Positions 47,674 to 57,421 of a DNA stretch of 64,000 nt are shown in pieces (the first letter of the stretch is position 1; each line of letters begins with the position of its first letter). A program made the position numbers and the translations under genes. The stretch covers positions 806,001-870,000 of the forward strand of contig DASWYA010000001.1 in NCBI GenBank assembly GCA_036405235.1, read 5' to 3'. Source of the stretch: JASLCR01 sp036405235 (GTDB taxonomy: Bacteria > Patescibacteriota > Saccharimonadia > Saccharimonadales > Saccharimonadaceae). The notes beneath the pieces were generated by a model. It was not told where the DNA came from, did no database searches, and saw nothing but the letters and a program-made list of their open reading frames with translations.

Positions 47674-50394
47674 ATGACTAGAAAGGCATGGCGTCTCACG
47701 CGTATTGCAGCTATCGCTGTATTATTCGTAGCGATAGGCCTTACTCTACAGGGAAAGACGGCAAATGCGGAAGGGAACTTCAGCTTCCCGAGAGTTACTT
47801 CGCAGAATTCACAAGTGAGTAAATGGGGCTTTAATTCTAATTCGCCAGATCCAAATCTAACATGGCTCTATAAAGGTAGTGGAACAGAAGAAGGCAAGAC
47901 CACTCATATACTCCGTAACCGTAGTATTGGGCACAATAAAGGCACACGCTTGCGAGCGTATTTTATATCACGACCGCAAAATGTTTCCATAACCATAAAT
48001 GTTGTAGCATGTGAACTGAGTGCCGATAATCCATATGATGGTAATGTCATCGTAAGACTTGGGGGCGGTGTAAAATACAACCAACCAACTATTGGTAGAG
48101 ATATCGAAGTGGCTAAGGATAGGTATAATTGGCAGAATGTAGGTCAGGGTAGTAATACCCGCCCGTACACGCTGGTGTATAAAGACACGCAGTATGACAC
48201 ACGCAAACGAAACAATTCGCCTGTATGTCAGAACTTTAGTAATAAATACGACAGAAAGCGCTATGAGGAAGGCTGTAGTGATCGCAACAATAATCGATGT
48301 GCAAATAATGGTAATGAAAATTTTTCATTTGACAAGAACCTAAGTCAAGGTACGGTGCCTGCTGATGGTGGTAGTTTCGGTAAAGCCTATGCTGTAGGCA
48401 ATGCGCTCGACGGCAGGACGTTTAGCACGACTAATATATCAAGAGATCCCGATACAGGCTTGTATTTTGTTGATATCGATGTGGATCTTGATTCACAAGA
48501 GGAAAATGGACTACCTGTAAGTGTCATGCAACGCATTACATTTAATGTGAAAGCGCGGGCAACTGGTGTCAACGGTAATGCATTGACACCAATGATGGGG
48601 TATCGTAAAGACCCTACTATTCCTGATGCGCAATTATCGAGATACTTTGGTTTGCAAGGCAATGGCGGTAGAGAAAATACCTTTTCTGATTATGGCCAGA
48701 AATTTGCACTGCCTTTTGGGATGAATTGCAGCGATCGCAGCCCTACGGTCAAAGGAAGGATCTATCTATATGATGTCGACGCTGGTTTCGGCAACGTATA
48801 CGCAAGAGTCTACGAGCGAGACCCTGGAACCAAAGTCGTAAACGAGCTGCCTAAAAATAGGTATGATACTTTCGGCAACGCAAGCGCAGACTACGTAGAT
48901 AGTGGCAATGCTGCAGGATTTATCCTTGCGAAAGGAACGGGAAGTGATAAGAATAGTGTTTTTGCTGTGACCATGAAACGTGGTTATCAGTATATGCTGG
49001 TAGTTGTAAATCCGAATCAAAAGGCACCACCTGCTACGAATGTATTTAGCGTGCTTCTGCCCTCAGACTCTATAAAAGGACTAATAGACTGTCGTCAATA
49101 TCTTGATCCTCACATCAATGATGTAGATGTGACTTTTGCAGCATCCGGAGATGTTTTGACCCCTCGGGGGAGTATAGAAAATAAAAGGCCAACTGCGCAA
49201 GCAGGGGACCATAAGTGGCGGATTTCTCGAGCGGTATTCAGTAGTAAGCCGTCTGGGTTGACGCGCGCTGGAACTGCATACTCTAATCTCTCGCAGTGTG
49301 CGTTTATTGCCAGCACAGCGGGGGCATATACTGAGTGTAAGCCAGATCTCTACGAAGGTACATATCCAGATGATCTTAACAAAACTGTAAATGACTCGGT
49401 TGGTCCTTACGATCTCGGAAGCTACGTATGTTACATTACCTCCATAGAGTATCCAAGGTGGGATAAGTCTGAAAAATGGGCATATAGCCAGATGATGTGC
49501 TCACTTGCTGGCAGGGCACCGAAAGTACAAATTCGTGGACATGACCTGAAGGCACCTAGTGGCACTATAACTACAAGTCTGCAGACTAAAGATAGTAAGA
49601 CATATGGTAGCTGGGGTGAGTACGGCATTCTCGCAAGTGGCTGTATTGCGGGGAATAAGACAAGCTCTGGTGCTGACTTGAGTGGGGGTAGTGCTACTAA
49701 AACGCCGACCCCAAGTTGGCATGCTCTGACGTTTGCGAATGCGCCTCCTGCTACGCCTTGTTCGGGGGAGTATGGTAAGTTTGGCACAATTCCACCATAC
49801 AATGTGGATGCGCTTGGTTTGCCAACACCGACGAGTACGGATACCGGAGTCATCGATATAGATGGAATAAATATTTCAAATAGTGATCTAGCGAGCAAAC
49901 GAAAACAGATCCTGTACTATCCGAACGCAACAGTTAGGATTACAGATGACATAAAATACTCTGGGTCCTTCAGTTCCGTCAACAAGTTACCACGGGTGAT
50001 TATTGTTGCTAAGAATATCATCATTAATAACAATGTGAAGCAAATTGATGCTTGGCTGGTTGCAAAGAAGAAGATTGACGACTTTAACCCCGGTGGTAAC
50101 ATTGCTACGTGTGCTCTAAATGATGCTGATGGAAATTTTAGTGAGGGTGCAAGCTTCTCAAACGCAACTCAGAAGAAGGTAGACACATGTCCAGAACAAC
50201 TGACGTTTAATGGTGCGGTGATAGCGGAAAATCGCATCTTCCTTCATAGGACAGGTGGATCAGAGGATGATGATGTTGGCAAACCCGCTGAGATATTCAA
50301 CCTCCGCCCAGACATCTTCCTCGCGTCACTTTCTAGTACCGACAATCCAGTTGCTACTACAGATATGATCACTGAACTACCGCCTCGCTTCTAA
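47674..50394 (+). CDS. Large secreted protein upstream of the pilus operon, unknown family
   Basis: 906 residues. Signal peptide ending about ANA (residue 32). The mature protein is beta-rich with many Asn, Gly and Asp residues, several Cys pairs, and a C-terminal domain (IIVAKNIIINNNVKQIDAWL, then LTFNGAVIAENRIFLHR and PAEIFNLRPDIFLAS). No C-terminal membrane anchor. TGA-TATAAT (47658-47666) ends 7 nt before the ATG, so the mRNA should be leaderless. It sits directly before pilM and ends 51 nt from it, so a surface or pilus-tip role is possible, but this is inference. Base composition is normal, unlike the gene before it. Confidence 0.7.
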   Translation: MTRKAWRLTRIAAIAVLFVAIGLTLQGKTANAEGNFSFPRVTSQNSQVSKWGFNSNSPDPNLTWLYKGSGTEEGKTTHILRNRSIGHNKGTRLRAYFISRPQNVSITINVVACELSADNPYDGNVIVRLGGGVKYNQPTIGRDIEVAKDRYNWQNVGQGSNTRPYTLVYKDTQYDTRKRNNSPVCQNFSNKYDRKRYEEGCSDRNNNRCANNGNENFSFDKNLSQGTVPADGGSFGKAYAVGNALDGRTFSTTNISRDPDTGLYFVDIDVDLDSQEENGLPVSVMQRITFNVKARATGVNGNALTPMMGYRKDPTIPDAQLSRYFGLQGNGGRENTFSDYGQKFALPFGMNCSDRSPTVKGRIYLYDVDAGFGNVYARVYERDPGTKVVNELPKNRYDTFGNASADYVDSGNAAGFILAKGTGSDKNSVFAVTMKRGYQYMLVVVNPNQKAPPATNVFSVLLPSDSIKGLIDCRQYLDPHINDVDVTFAASGDVLTPRGSIENKRPTAQAGDHKWRISRAVFSSKPSGLTRAGTAYSNLSQCAFIASTAGAYTECKPDLYEGTYPDDLNKTVNDSVGPYDLGSYVCYITSIEYPRWDKSEKWAYSQMMCSLAGRAPKVQIRGHDLKAPSGTITTSLQTKDSKTYGSWGEYGILASGCIAGNKTSSGADLSGGSATKTPTPSWHALTFANAPPATPCSGEYGKFGTIPPYNVDALGLPTPTSTDTGVIDIDGINISNSDLASKRKQILYYPNATVRITDDIKYSGSFSSVNKLPRVIIVAKNIIINNNVKQIDAWLVAKKKIDDFNPGGNIATCALNDADGNFSEGASFSNATQKKVDTCPEQLTFNGAVIAENRIFLHRTGGSEDDDVGKPAEIFNLRPDIFLASLSSTDNPVATTDMITELPPRF

Positions 50395-50445
50395 AGCTAG
50401 AAACCCGCTTGCGACTGGCGTAATGCTTATGTATAATGATGCCAT

Positions 50446-51492
50446 ATGGCATTACTAAAAAGTGTGGGCAACTTCTTTGCGCTAGATATCGGCACTAATG
50501 CAGTGCGTGTTGTACAGCTCGGCCGGTCTGGCCAAGATTCTTGGGTGTTGCAGCATTATGGCTATGCACCTGTCGATGTAAAGACTACCTCGAGTGACTC
50601 GCCTGAAGCGCGTCGTCGTTTGGGCGAGGTGATTATGACGGCTATCGGCCAGAGTGGTATCAAAGACCGAGATGTGGCAATAGGACTACCTTCTCAGAAG
50701 ACTTTCACGACTGTGATCGATGTGCCACAGATGAGTGAAGTAGAGCTGAAGAATACTATCAAGTATCAGATCGACAAGTATATCCCTATGTCGCTTGACG
50801 ATGCCAAGGTAGACTGGAAGCTACTCGGCCAATCACTTCATGACGCAGCGCAGCTTGAGGTGCTTCTGGCTAGCACCGCGAAGAACTATAGTGAAGATCG
50901 TTTGGAATTTATCGAAAGCCTAGGGCTTAATGTTATCGCTGCCGAACCTGACCCAATCGCTATGATACGCTCGCTACTGCCGCCAGGTGTGCAGGATGCT
51001 CGTATGATTGTAGATATGGGTGAGTTGTCGACAGATATCGCTCTGACATATAACAATACTCCTCGGCTTGTGCGTACAATTCCAACAGGAGTGAATTCAC
51101 TGATCAAAGCAGCTGTCCAAAATCTTAACATCAAGGATGAACAAGCTAGGCAGTTTATCTTAAAATTTGGCCTAGCTCCAGACAGGCTCGAAGGCCAGGT
51201 GTATCGTGCAATTGAAAGTGTGCTTGAGAACTTTGCATCTGAGCTGACAAAATCTATCAAGTTTTTCCAGACAAGGTATCCAAGCATTCCAGTAGGTGGC
51301 TTGTTATTATCTGGATTTGCTACGACAATTCCGAAATTTGGCGAATATGTAGCTGGAAAAGTAAATATTGAAGCTGCAAGCGCAAACCCTTGGCAGAAGA
51401 TTAAAGTCTCTCAAAATGACCAACAAAAGCTTCTGCCTGTAATGAATGAATATGCTACAGCGGTAGGTCTCGCACAGCGGAGTAATACCTGA
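50446..51492 (+). CDS. pilM: Type IV pilus inner-membrane platform protein PilM
   Basis: 348 residues. Actin-like ATPase fold starting FFALDIGTNAVRVVQLGR, with IVDMGELSTDIAL as phosphate 2 and GGLLLSGFATTIP near the adenosine motif. PilM sits under the membrane and binds PilN. TATAAT (50432-50437) ends 8 nt before the ATG. The stop TGA overlaps the pilN start (TGATG), so the genes are translationally linked. First gene of the pilus operon. Confidence 0.92.
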   Translation: MALLKSVGNFFALDIGTNAVRVVQLGRSGQDSWVLQHYGYAPVDVKTTSSDSPEARRRLGEVIMTAIGQSGIKDRDVAIGLPSQKTFTTVIDVPQMSEVELKNTIKYQIDKYIPMSLDDAKVDWKLLGQSLHDAAQLEVLLASTAKNYSEDRLEFIESLGLNVIAAEPDPIAMIRSLLPPGVQDARMIVDMGELSTDIALTYNNTPRLVRTIPTGVNSLIKAAVQNLNIKDEQARQFILKFGLAPDRLEGQVYRAIESVLENFASELTKSIKFFQTRYPSIPVGGLLLSGFATTIPKFGEYVAGKVNIEAASANPWQKIKVSQNDQQKLLPVMNEYATAVGLAQRSNT

Positions 51493-52229
51493 TGATTGAA
51501 ATTAACCTCGTACCAGATGTAAAGCTGGAGCTAATCAAGGCAAGGAAGGTTCGTACAGCCGTAATTTCCCTTGCTATTCTTATTTCGCTTATTGCTGGTG
51601 GTGTGGTTGCTCTCCTAGGAGTCTATACATTCGCCGTACAGGGTGTAGCGCAGTGGAGCCTCGATAGGACTATCGAAGATGAGAAGAAAAAGCTAGACAG
51701 CGTACAGGGTCTTTCGGAAATGTTGACAATCCAGAGTCAACTCGGTCAATTGTCTGAAGGTCATGCTAAAAAGTTAACAACATCTCGACTGTTTGATGTT
51801 CTGACAAAAGTCGTACCAACAGGAAAGAACAGTATTGCTATTTCGAAAGTAGATCTTGATGCTGAGGGAACGACAGTTACTATAGAAGGTGAAGCAAGCA
51901 ACGGCTATGAAGCACTTGAGGTATTCAAGAAAACGCTTGCAGCTTCCACATTTGTCTACACTAAAGCAGGTGAAGGAGAGCAGGAACAAACTGTTAATAT
52001 CACTTCAGATATCCAAGATCAAGAGCGGAGCTTTGGTGAAAATTCGAACGGAAAACGCGTACTTAGGTTTAGCATGAGTTTCACATATGCGGCTGACCTC
52101 TTTGCTTCTAATCTTGCCAAGCAAGAGATTAAGACGCCAAATCAGCAAAATGCTACTGATTCAGCAAAGGGCGTTCCGAAGAATTTATTCACCGATAGTG
52201 CTACGCCACCAAAAGAGGAGGGTCAGTAA
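51492..52229 (+). CDS. pilN: Type IV pilus assembly protein PilN
   Basis: 245 residues. The N-terminus MIEINLVPDVKLE is the conserved PilM-binding peptide (INLLP-like). One membrane segment (about residues 22-46), a coiled coil (about 60-85) and a ferredoxin-like outer domain. Forms the PilM-PilN-PilO platform. Joined to its neighbours by 1-nt TGATG and TAATG overlaps. Confidence 0.88.
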   Translation: MIEINLVPDVKLELIKARKVRTAVISLAILISLIAGGVVALLGVYTFAVQGVAQWSLDRTIEDEKKKLDSVQGLSEMLTIQSQLGQLSEGHAKKLTTSRLFDVLTKVVPTGKNSIAISKVDLDAEGTTVTIEGEASNGYEALEVFKKTLAASTFVYTKAGEGEQEQTVNITSDIQDQERSFGENSNGKRVLRFSMSFTYAADLFASNLAKQEIKTPNQQNATDSAKGVPKNLFTDSATPPKEEGQ

Positions 52230-52951
52230 TGCCTGAAGGTACTACGTCTATGCCAAATGTTTCCTTGAGGAAGCGCCAGCAGATTGAAAATACGGGTAGG
52301 ACCATGTTTACTTGGGTTGCGATCGCGTCTGTTATTGTAGCGGTTGCGGTCGTAGTTTCGATATCTCTTGTCGAACGTTTGATGTTTAACCAGCGTGTCA
52401 TAGGAACAAAGAGCCAAACTGCTGATAATCTCAAGAATAATAACAGTATAGCGGAAGAGCTGAAGGCAAATATTCGTGAGCGTAACACAAATCAGGCGTT
52501 AGTAGACACGCCACGTGCGGACGGCGCTGAGCCACTCTCTGTGGTGCTTGATGCGTTGCCGGCTGAGCCAAATTCGTCTGCTCTTGGTGCATCTTTGCAG
52601 CAAAAGTTACTCAATACTAGCGGAGTTACAATAGAAACTCTTACTGTTGATCCAATCTCAGGAGTTGAGAATGGTGGTGGAGAGGGTACGGCTGTGAGTT
52701 CGGATGAGTCAGCTGGGGAAAATCAGATTAGCTTTAACTTCAAAGTTACCTCAAAAAGTGCAGACTCTATCAAGAGAGTCCTTGAGAATCTTGAAAAGTC
52801 GATCCGAGTCTTCGATATAAAGAAGGTGACCATTGAACAACAGGCAGGCAGCATCAATCTTGACGTTACAGGAGTTGCGTACTACGCTCCAGGACTCAAG
52901 GTAGAGCTGAAAGAAAAATCATGTAAACCATCAGATAAGGCGTGCTCATAA
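52229..52951 (+). CDS. PilO-like type IV pilus assembly protein
   Basis: 240 residues. One membrane segment (about residues 28-50), a short coiled coil, then an outer domain with IKRVLENLEKSIRVFDIKKVTIE, the PilO/GspM-like ferredoxin fold. Assignment rests on position after pilN, size and layout more than on sequence. Two cysteines close to the C-terminus (SCKPSDKACS) could form a disulfide. TAATG overlaps link it to both neighbours. Confidence 0.75.
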   Translation: MPEGTTSMPNVSLRKRQQIENTGRTMFTWVAIASVIVAVAVVVSISLVERLMFNQRVIGTKSQTADNLKNNNSIAEELKANIRERNTNQALVDTPRADGAEPLSVVLDALPAEPNSSALGASLQQKLLNTSGVTIETLTVDPISGVENGGGEGTAVSSDESAGENQISFNFKVTSKSADSIKRVLENLEKSIRVFDIKKVTIEQQAGSINLDVTGVAYYAPGLKVELKEKSCKPSDKACS

Positions 52952-53214
52952 TGAAAAAATCCGATATAGCTATGATCATATTGATAATCGCTGTGAGTGG
53001 TGGCTTAGCGTACGCACTTATGGGAGTGATCCCTGGTTTGAAGCTGTCAGACGAAGGTGTAAAAGTGAGAACAATCGACCGATATACGTCGGATGTGCCA
53101 GAGCCGGATAAGGCTATCTTTAACAAAGATGCTATCAACCCTACTGTTGATATAACAATTGGCGATGCTTCTTCTCAATCTGAAGTCAACTCTGATAATA
53201 CCGATACTAATTAG
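52951..53214 (+). CDS. Small single-pass membrane protein in the pilus operon
   Basis: 87 residues from ATG 52951 (TAATG overlap with the PilO-like gene); an in-frame GTG at 52942 is an alternative. A membrane segment at about residues 6-27 (AMIILIIAVSGGLAYALMG), then a polar outer tail ending in Asp/Asn/Ser. It occupies the place of pilP, but monoderm cells lack the outer-membrane secretin PilP contacts, and it has no lipobox. A pilus accessory role is inferred from location only. Confidence 0.65.
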   Translation: MKKSDIAMIILIIAVSGGLAYALMGVIPGLKLSDEGVKVRTIDRYTSDVPEPDKAIFNKDAINPTVDITIGDASSQSEVNSDNTDTN

Positions 53215-53228
53215 CGAGGAGTAGCGGA

Positions 53229-54992
53229 GTGGCATTACTTACCGACGAACTCCAAGATAAACTCCTAGATACGTTAGTGCAAGAGGGGCTGATTGAGAGT
53301 GCAGTTGTGGTGGCTACGAAAGAAGAAGCTGCTAAGTCGAACCAGTCAGTCATTGCTCTTTTGGTGCAAAAAGGTGTTGTGGACGAGGAGCTTCTAACCC
53401 ATGCTACGGCGCAGGTGTCTGGCGTGCCGTATGTCAATCTTCGAAACTCGTTGATCGATGAGAAAATACTCACACTGCTTTCGGAAGACATTGCCGAGCG
53501 TTTCATGGCTGTTCCTTTGGCTGAGGTACAAAATCGCCTCGCTGTCGCTATGATAGATGCCAACAATGTTCAAGCGGTTGACTATCTTTCTAATCTCATT
53601 CAGCGGCCACTCAAGGTCTTCATGGCATCAGAGGAAGGGATTCGTCATGTCCTTGACCAATACAAGACGGACTTGTCTTCTGTTGATATTGCTGCTGAGC
53701 AGACTGAGGCTGACGAGACCGCTGAGAGTCGAAGCAACATAAAGACAATTGTCCAAGATTCGCCAATCAGTCGTGCGCTTAGTACGATTCTCGAATATGC
53801 GGTCAAGAGTCGAGCAAGCGATGTGCATATTGAGCCACTCGAGACGGCTTTGAAAATTCGCTGCCGTGTCGATGGTGTGCTCAGAGAAGTGATGCAGCTG
53901 CCAAAATCAATTGAGCCTGCTCTCGTTAGTCGTATCAAGATCTTGTCTAACCTTAAGATTGACGAACACCGTACGCCTCAGGATGGCCAGTTTGCGATTC
54001 ATGTTGCTGATAAAGACGTGGACCTTCGTATCGCCATTAGTCCAGTGGTATGGGGCGAACAGGTAGTAATTCGTTTGCTTGATAAGTCGGGTAATAGCTT
54101 CGATCTTGAGCAGATGGGATATGCCGGCCGAGCGCTAAGGACGATCAGAAAAGGTGTTAAACGACCGAATGGTATGATTCTTACCTCTGGCCCAACTGGT
54201 AGTGGTAAGTCGACAAGCTTGTACGCTCTTATTAAAGAAATCAAAGACGACAGTGTTAATATTGTTACACTTGAAGATCCTGTAGAGTACAAGATGCAAG
54301 GAGTAAACCAAATCCAGGTAAATGCTGAAGTGGGGCTTACATTTGCATCAGGCCTACGTTCTATCCTTCGTCAGGACCCTGACATCGTGATGGTAGGTGA
54401 GATTCGTGACGCGGAAACGGCCAACCTGGCTGTGCAGGCTGCGCTTACAGGTCACTTAGTCTTTAGTACACTCCATACAAATTCAGCTGCTGGTGTCTTG
54501 CCGCGTCTTCTTGATATGGGTATTGAACCATTCCTTATAGCCAGTACGGTAAATACAATTATTGGCCAGCGACTCGTTAGGCGGGTGGCTCCAAAACGTG
54601 ACGCATACAACTCTACGCCGATTGAAACTCAGAATATCACCACGACTGTAGGTGGCATACTGCCAAAGACAAAGGAACAGGTAGCACAGATCTCGCAAGA
54701 TTTGGGATACAAAGACTTGCCACTTGCAGGCCAAAACGCTTATACTTTAGTCAAGGGGAAAGATACTCCTCAGACGCCGCGCGGTTACTCGGGGCGAGCT
54801 GGTTTGTACGAGGTGATGGATGTGACTGAAGAAATCCAAAACCTTATCGTTAAGCGAGCGACAAGCGCCGAAATACAGCGCCAGGCAATTGCTCAGGGTA
54901 TGGTCACGATGCGTCAGGATGGATATCTGAAAGCGCTGGGTGGTGTTACGACATTAGAAGAAGTAAACCGAGTAGCGGCTGATACGGCCTAG
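53229..54992 (+). CDS. pilB: Type IV pilus extension ATPase PilB, without tetracysteine zinc site
   Basis: 587 residues, GTG start with GAGGAG 7 nt before it. N-terminal MshEN/GspE-N type domain (residues ~1-150), then the motor: Walker A GPTGSGKST, EDPVEYKMQGVNQ, Walker B LRQDPDIVMVGEIRD and His box HLVFSTLHTNSA. The C-terminal part normally has a tetracysteine zinc knob between RLVRxxC and CxGTGYKGR; here the same region reads RLVRRVAPKRDAY and TPQTPRGYSGRAG with no cysteine at all. The motor is otherwise complete. Energises pilus growth with PilC and PilM. Confidence 0.95.
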   Translation: MALLTDELQDKLLDTLVQEGLIESAVVVATKEEAAKSNQSVIALLVQKGVVDEELLTHATAQVSGVPYVNLRNSLIDEKILTLLSEDIAERFMAVPLAEVQNRLAVAMIDANNVQAVDYLSNLIQRPLKVFMASEEGIRHVLDQYKTDLSSVDIAAEQTEADETAESRSNIKTIVQDSPISRALSTILEYAVKSRASDVHIEPLETALKIRCRVDGVLREVMQLPKSIEPALVSRIKILSNLKIDEHRTPQDGQFAIHVADKDVDLRIAISPVVWGEQVVIRLLDKSGNSFDLEQMGYAGRALRTIRKGVKRPNGMILTSGPTGSGKSTSLYALIKEIKDDSVNIVTLEDPVEYKMQGVNQIQVNAEVGLTFASGLRSILRQDPDIVMVGEIRDAETANLAVQAALTGHLVFSTLHTNSAAGVLPRLLDMGIEPFLIASTVNTIIGQRLVRRVAPKRDAYNSTPIETQNITTTVGGILPKTKEQVAQISQDLGYKDLPLAGQNAYTLVKGKDTPQTPRGYSGRAGLYEVMDVTEEIQNLIVKRATSAEIQRQAIAQGMVTMRQDGYLKALGGVTTLEEVNRVAADTA

Positions 54993-55014
54993 AAAGAAGA
55001 GAGAAGGTGGGATC

Positions 55015-56085
55015 ATGAATAATCAAGAACTCAGGATAGAACTACTACTAGAAGAGGTAGTAAAAAAACGCGCTAGCGACTTGCATCTTCAAGTTGGCCT
55101 GCCACCAATGCTTCGTGTTGATGGTGGCCTCGCACCAATTGCTGGATATGACGAACTTGATGAGGCAAAGGTTGAGACACTTGTATACGCCATTTTGGAT
55201 CAAGATCAGCAGCAAATTCTCAACAAAGATAAAGAATTTGATTTCTCATTTGCCTTTGGTAATCTCGGCCGTTTCCGTGTAAATGCATTTCACGAGCGAG
55301 GCAATTTAGCGGCTGCGCTTCGTTTGATCCCAAATGAAATCAAGAGCGTAACTGAGCTCGGTATGCCGCCGGTCGTGATGAATTTTGCTGACTATCCGCG
55401 CGGTCTCGTGCTAGTGACGGGCCCTACCGGAAGCGGTAAGTCGACAACACTTGCAGCCTTGGTGGACAAAATCAACACTGAGCGTGCAGACCATATCATC
55501 ACTATTGAAGATCCGATCGAGTTTACACACAAGTCTAAAAAATCTGTTGTAGTGCAGCGAGAGGTGCACTACGATACATATAGCTTCTCGGCAGCGCTTC
55601 GTAGCTCACTACGTCAGGACCCTGACGTAGTGCTTATTGGTGAGATGCGTGACCTCGAGACAATATCGGCAGCGATTACGATTGCTGAGACAGGGCACTT
55701 GGTGTTCGCGACACTCCACACAAACTCAGCAGCACAGTCGATTGATCGTATGATCGACGTTTTCCCGCCACACCAGCAGCCGCAGATTCGTGCACAGTTG
55801 GCAAATATTCTGATGGCGATTTGTTCACAGCGCCTCGTGCCTGCTATCGGCGGCGGACGAGTAGTGGCAGCAGAAGTGCTTATCGCCAATCCGGCAGTAC
55901 GTAATATTATCCGTGAAGGTAAGAGCCACCAGCTCGATGCGGTTATCCAGACAGGTGCTGATCAAGGCATGCAGACCATGGATCGTACACTCGTGAGCCT
56001 TGTACAGTCTGGTACGATTACGTTTGATGAAGCGAGAAATTATGCTGTTGATCTTACTGAATTTGAAAGGCTCATGAGAGGGTAG
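55015..56085 (+). CDS. pilT: Type IV pilus retraction ATPase PilT
   Basis: 356 residues. PAS-like N-domain, then Walker A GPTGSGKST, EDPIEFTHKSK, Walker B LRQDPDVVLIGEMRD and His box HLVFATLHTNSA; the C-terminal part ends MQTMDRTLVSLVQSGTI. Powers pilus retraction, thus twitching and probably close contact with the host cell. GAGAAGGTGG is the ribosome-binding site. Retaining a retraction motor implies dynamic pili. Confidence 0.95.
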   Translation: MNNQELRIELLLEEVVKKRASDLHLQVGLPPMLRVDGGLAPIAGYDELDEAKVETLVYAILDQDQQQILNKDKEFDFSFAFGNLGRFRVNAFHERGNLAAALRLIPNEIKSVTELGMPPVVMNFADYPRGLVLVTGPTGSGKSTTLAALVDKINTERADHIITIEDPIEFTHKSKKSVVVQREVHYDTYSFSAALRSSLRQDPDVVLIGEMRDLETISAAITIAETGHLVFATLHTNSAAQSIDRMIDVFPPHQQPQIRAQLANILMAICSQRLVPAIGGGRVVAAEVLIANPAVRNIIREGKSHQLDAVIQTGADQGMQTMDRTLVSLVQSGTITFDEARNYAVDLTEFERLMRG

Positions 56086-56096
56086 GAATTTCGGAG

Positions 56097-57314
56097 GTGA
56101 AGAGATTTAACTACGAGGCAAAAGACACTGCGACTGGCAATATAGTTAAGGCGAGTGTTCAGGCTGACAGTGAAAACGCTGCTGCTAAGCTGCTTCTTTC
56201 GCAAGGTTTTACACCTCATAGCATCAAAGAAGTTGATGAGAGTGGAAGTATCCTTGCTAAATTTACTGGCCGTATTACTACCAAAGACAAAGTTGTCTTT
56301 ACTAGGCAACTTTCGACATTGATCGGTGCTGGTTTGCCGTTAGCTCAGAGCCTACACACCGTCTATGAGCAGACAGAGAACAAGAAACTTCAGAGTGTTA
56401 TTGATGACATTATCGCATCGGTAGAAGGCGGTAAGTCACTGGCTGATTCTTTTAGTAATCACTCTGAGGTGTTCAATAATGTTTTTTTGGCACTGGTGAA
56501 GGCTGGTGAGGCATCTGGTACGTTAGATGACGCTCTCAAGCGCATCGCACTCCAGCAAGAGAAGGATGCTGCCATGATGAGTAAGATCCGGGGTGCTATG
56601 GTGTATCCAGCGATCGTTCTTGCTGTAATCGGTTTGGTGGTTGGCTTTATGGTCGTAGTGGTTGTTCCTCAGGTAGAGAAGCTCTACAAAGATCTTAATC
56701 AGCAGCTACCTTTTATTACGCAGGCGATGGTAGGGATAGCACACTTTCTGACAGGCATAGGTGGTCTCATTACTGTAGCGGTGCTTGTTCTTGGTGGCGT
56801 GTATCTAAAAAGCTATCTTAAGACCGAGCAGGGTATCAAGAACAAAGACACGCTCAAGCTTAATGTGCCACTCTTTGGCGGAATGTTTCGCAAACTCTAC
56901 ATGGCGCGCTTTGCTCGCACTGGTCAGACGCTCCTCAACACCGGTGTGCCTATGCTGGATATGTTAACGATCACAGGACAGGCAGTAAACAACGTAATTA
57001 TCGAGAAGTCTATCCTCAATGCCGCAGAAAAGGTAAAAGGCGGCAAAGCATTATCTGATTCTATTAAAACTGAGGACTATATTTTGCCATTCGTCCCTCA
57101 GATGATTAATATCGGTGAAAAATCTGGAAAAATTGATGAAATGCTAGGTAAGGCAGCTCAGGTGTATGAGGATGAGCTTGATGAAGAGATCAAGTCACTC
57201 TCTACCGCGATTGAGCCAATCCTCATGGTAGTACTTGCAGTGGTAGCTGGAAGTTTGGTCGGAGCGATCTTGTTGCCGATCTACGGCCTTGTCAACAATG
57301 TCAACGTAGGGTAG
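56097..57314 (+). CDS. pilC: Type IV pilus platform protein PilC (GspF family)
   Basis: 405 residues, GTG start with GGAGG near it. Two repeated cytoplasmic GspF domains (about residues 68-190 and 270-392), each followed by membrane segments (about 165-192, 212-240, 370-400). Motifs FTRQLSTLIGAGLPLAQSL and FARTGQTLLNTGVPMLDML mark the two domains. The central rotor through which PilB and PilT act. Confidence 0.95.
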   Translation: MKRFNYEAKDTATGNIVKASVQADSENAAAKLLLSQGFTPHSIKEVDESGSILAKFTGRITTKDKVVFTRQLSTLIGAGLPLAQSLHTVYEQTENKKLQSVIDDIIASVEGGKSLADSFSNHSEVFNNVFLALVKAGEASGTLDDALKRIALQQEKDAAMMSKIRGAMVYPAIVLAVIGLVVGFMVVVVVPQVEKLYKDLNQQLPFITQAMVGIAHFLTGIGGLITVAVLVLGGVYLKSYLKTEQGIKNKDTLKLNVPLFGGMFRKLYMARFARTGQTLLNTGVPMLDMLTITGQAVNNVIIEKSILNAAEKVKGGKALSDSIKTEDYILPFVPQMINIGEKSGKIDEMLGKAAQVYEDELDEEIKSLSTAIEPILMVVLAVVAGSLVGAILLPIYGLVNNVNVG

Positions 57315-57421
57315 CTAGGCTAGAAAGAAAGCAGTAGACAAGTAGACGCGTAGCAGGTATGATAAGCATAAGCGACATAGTGTCGACAGATAAGAAAGTT
57401 CATAGAAAGGTGGAACATTAT

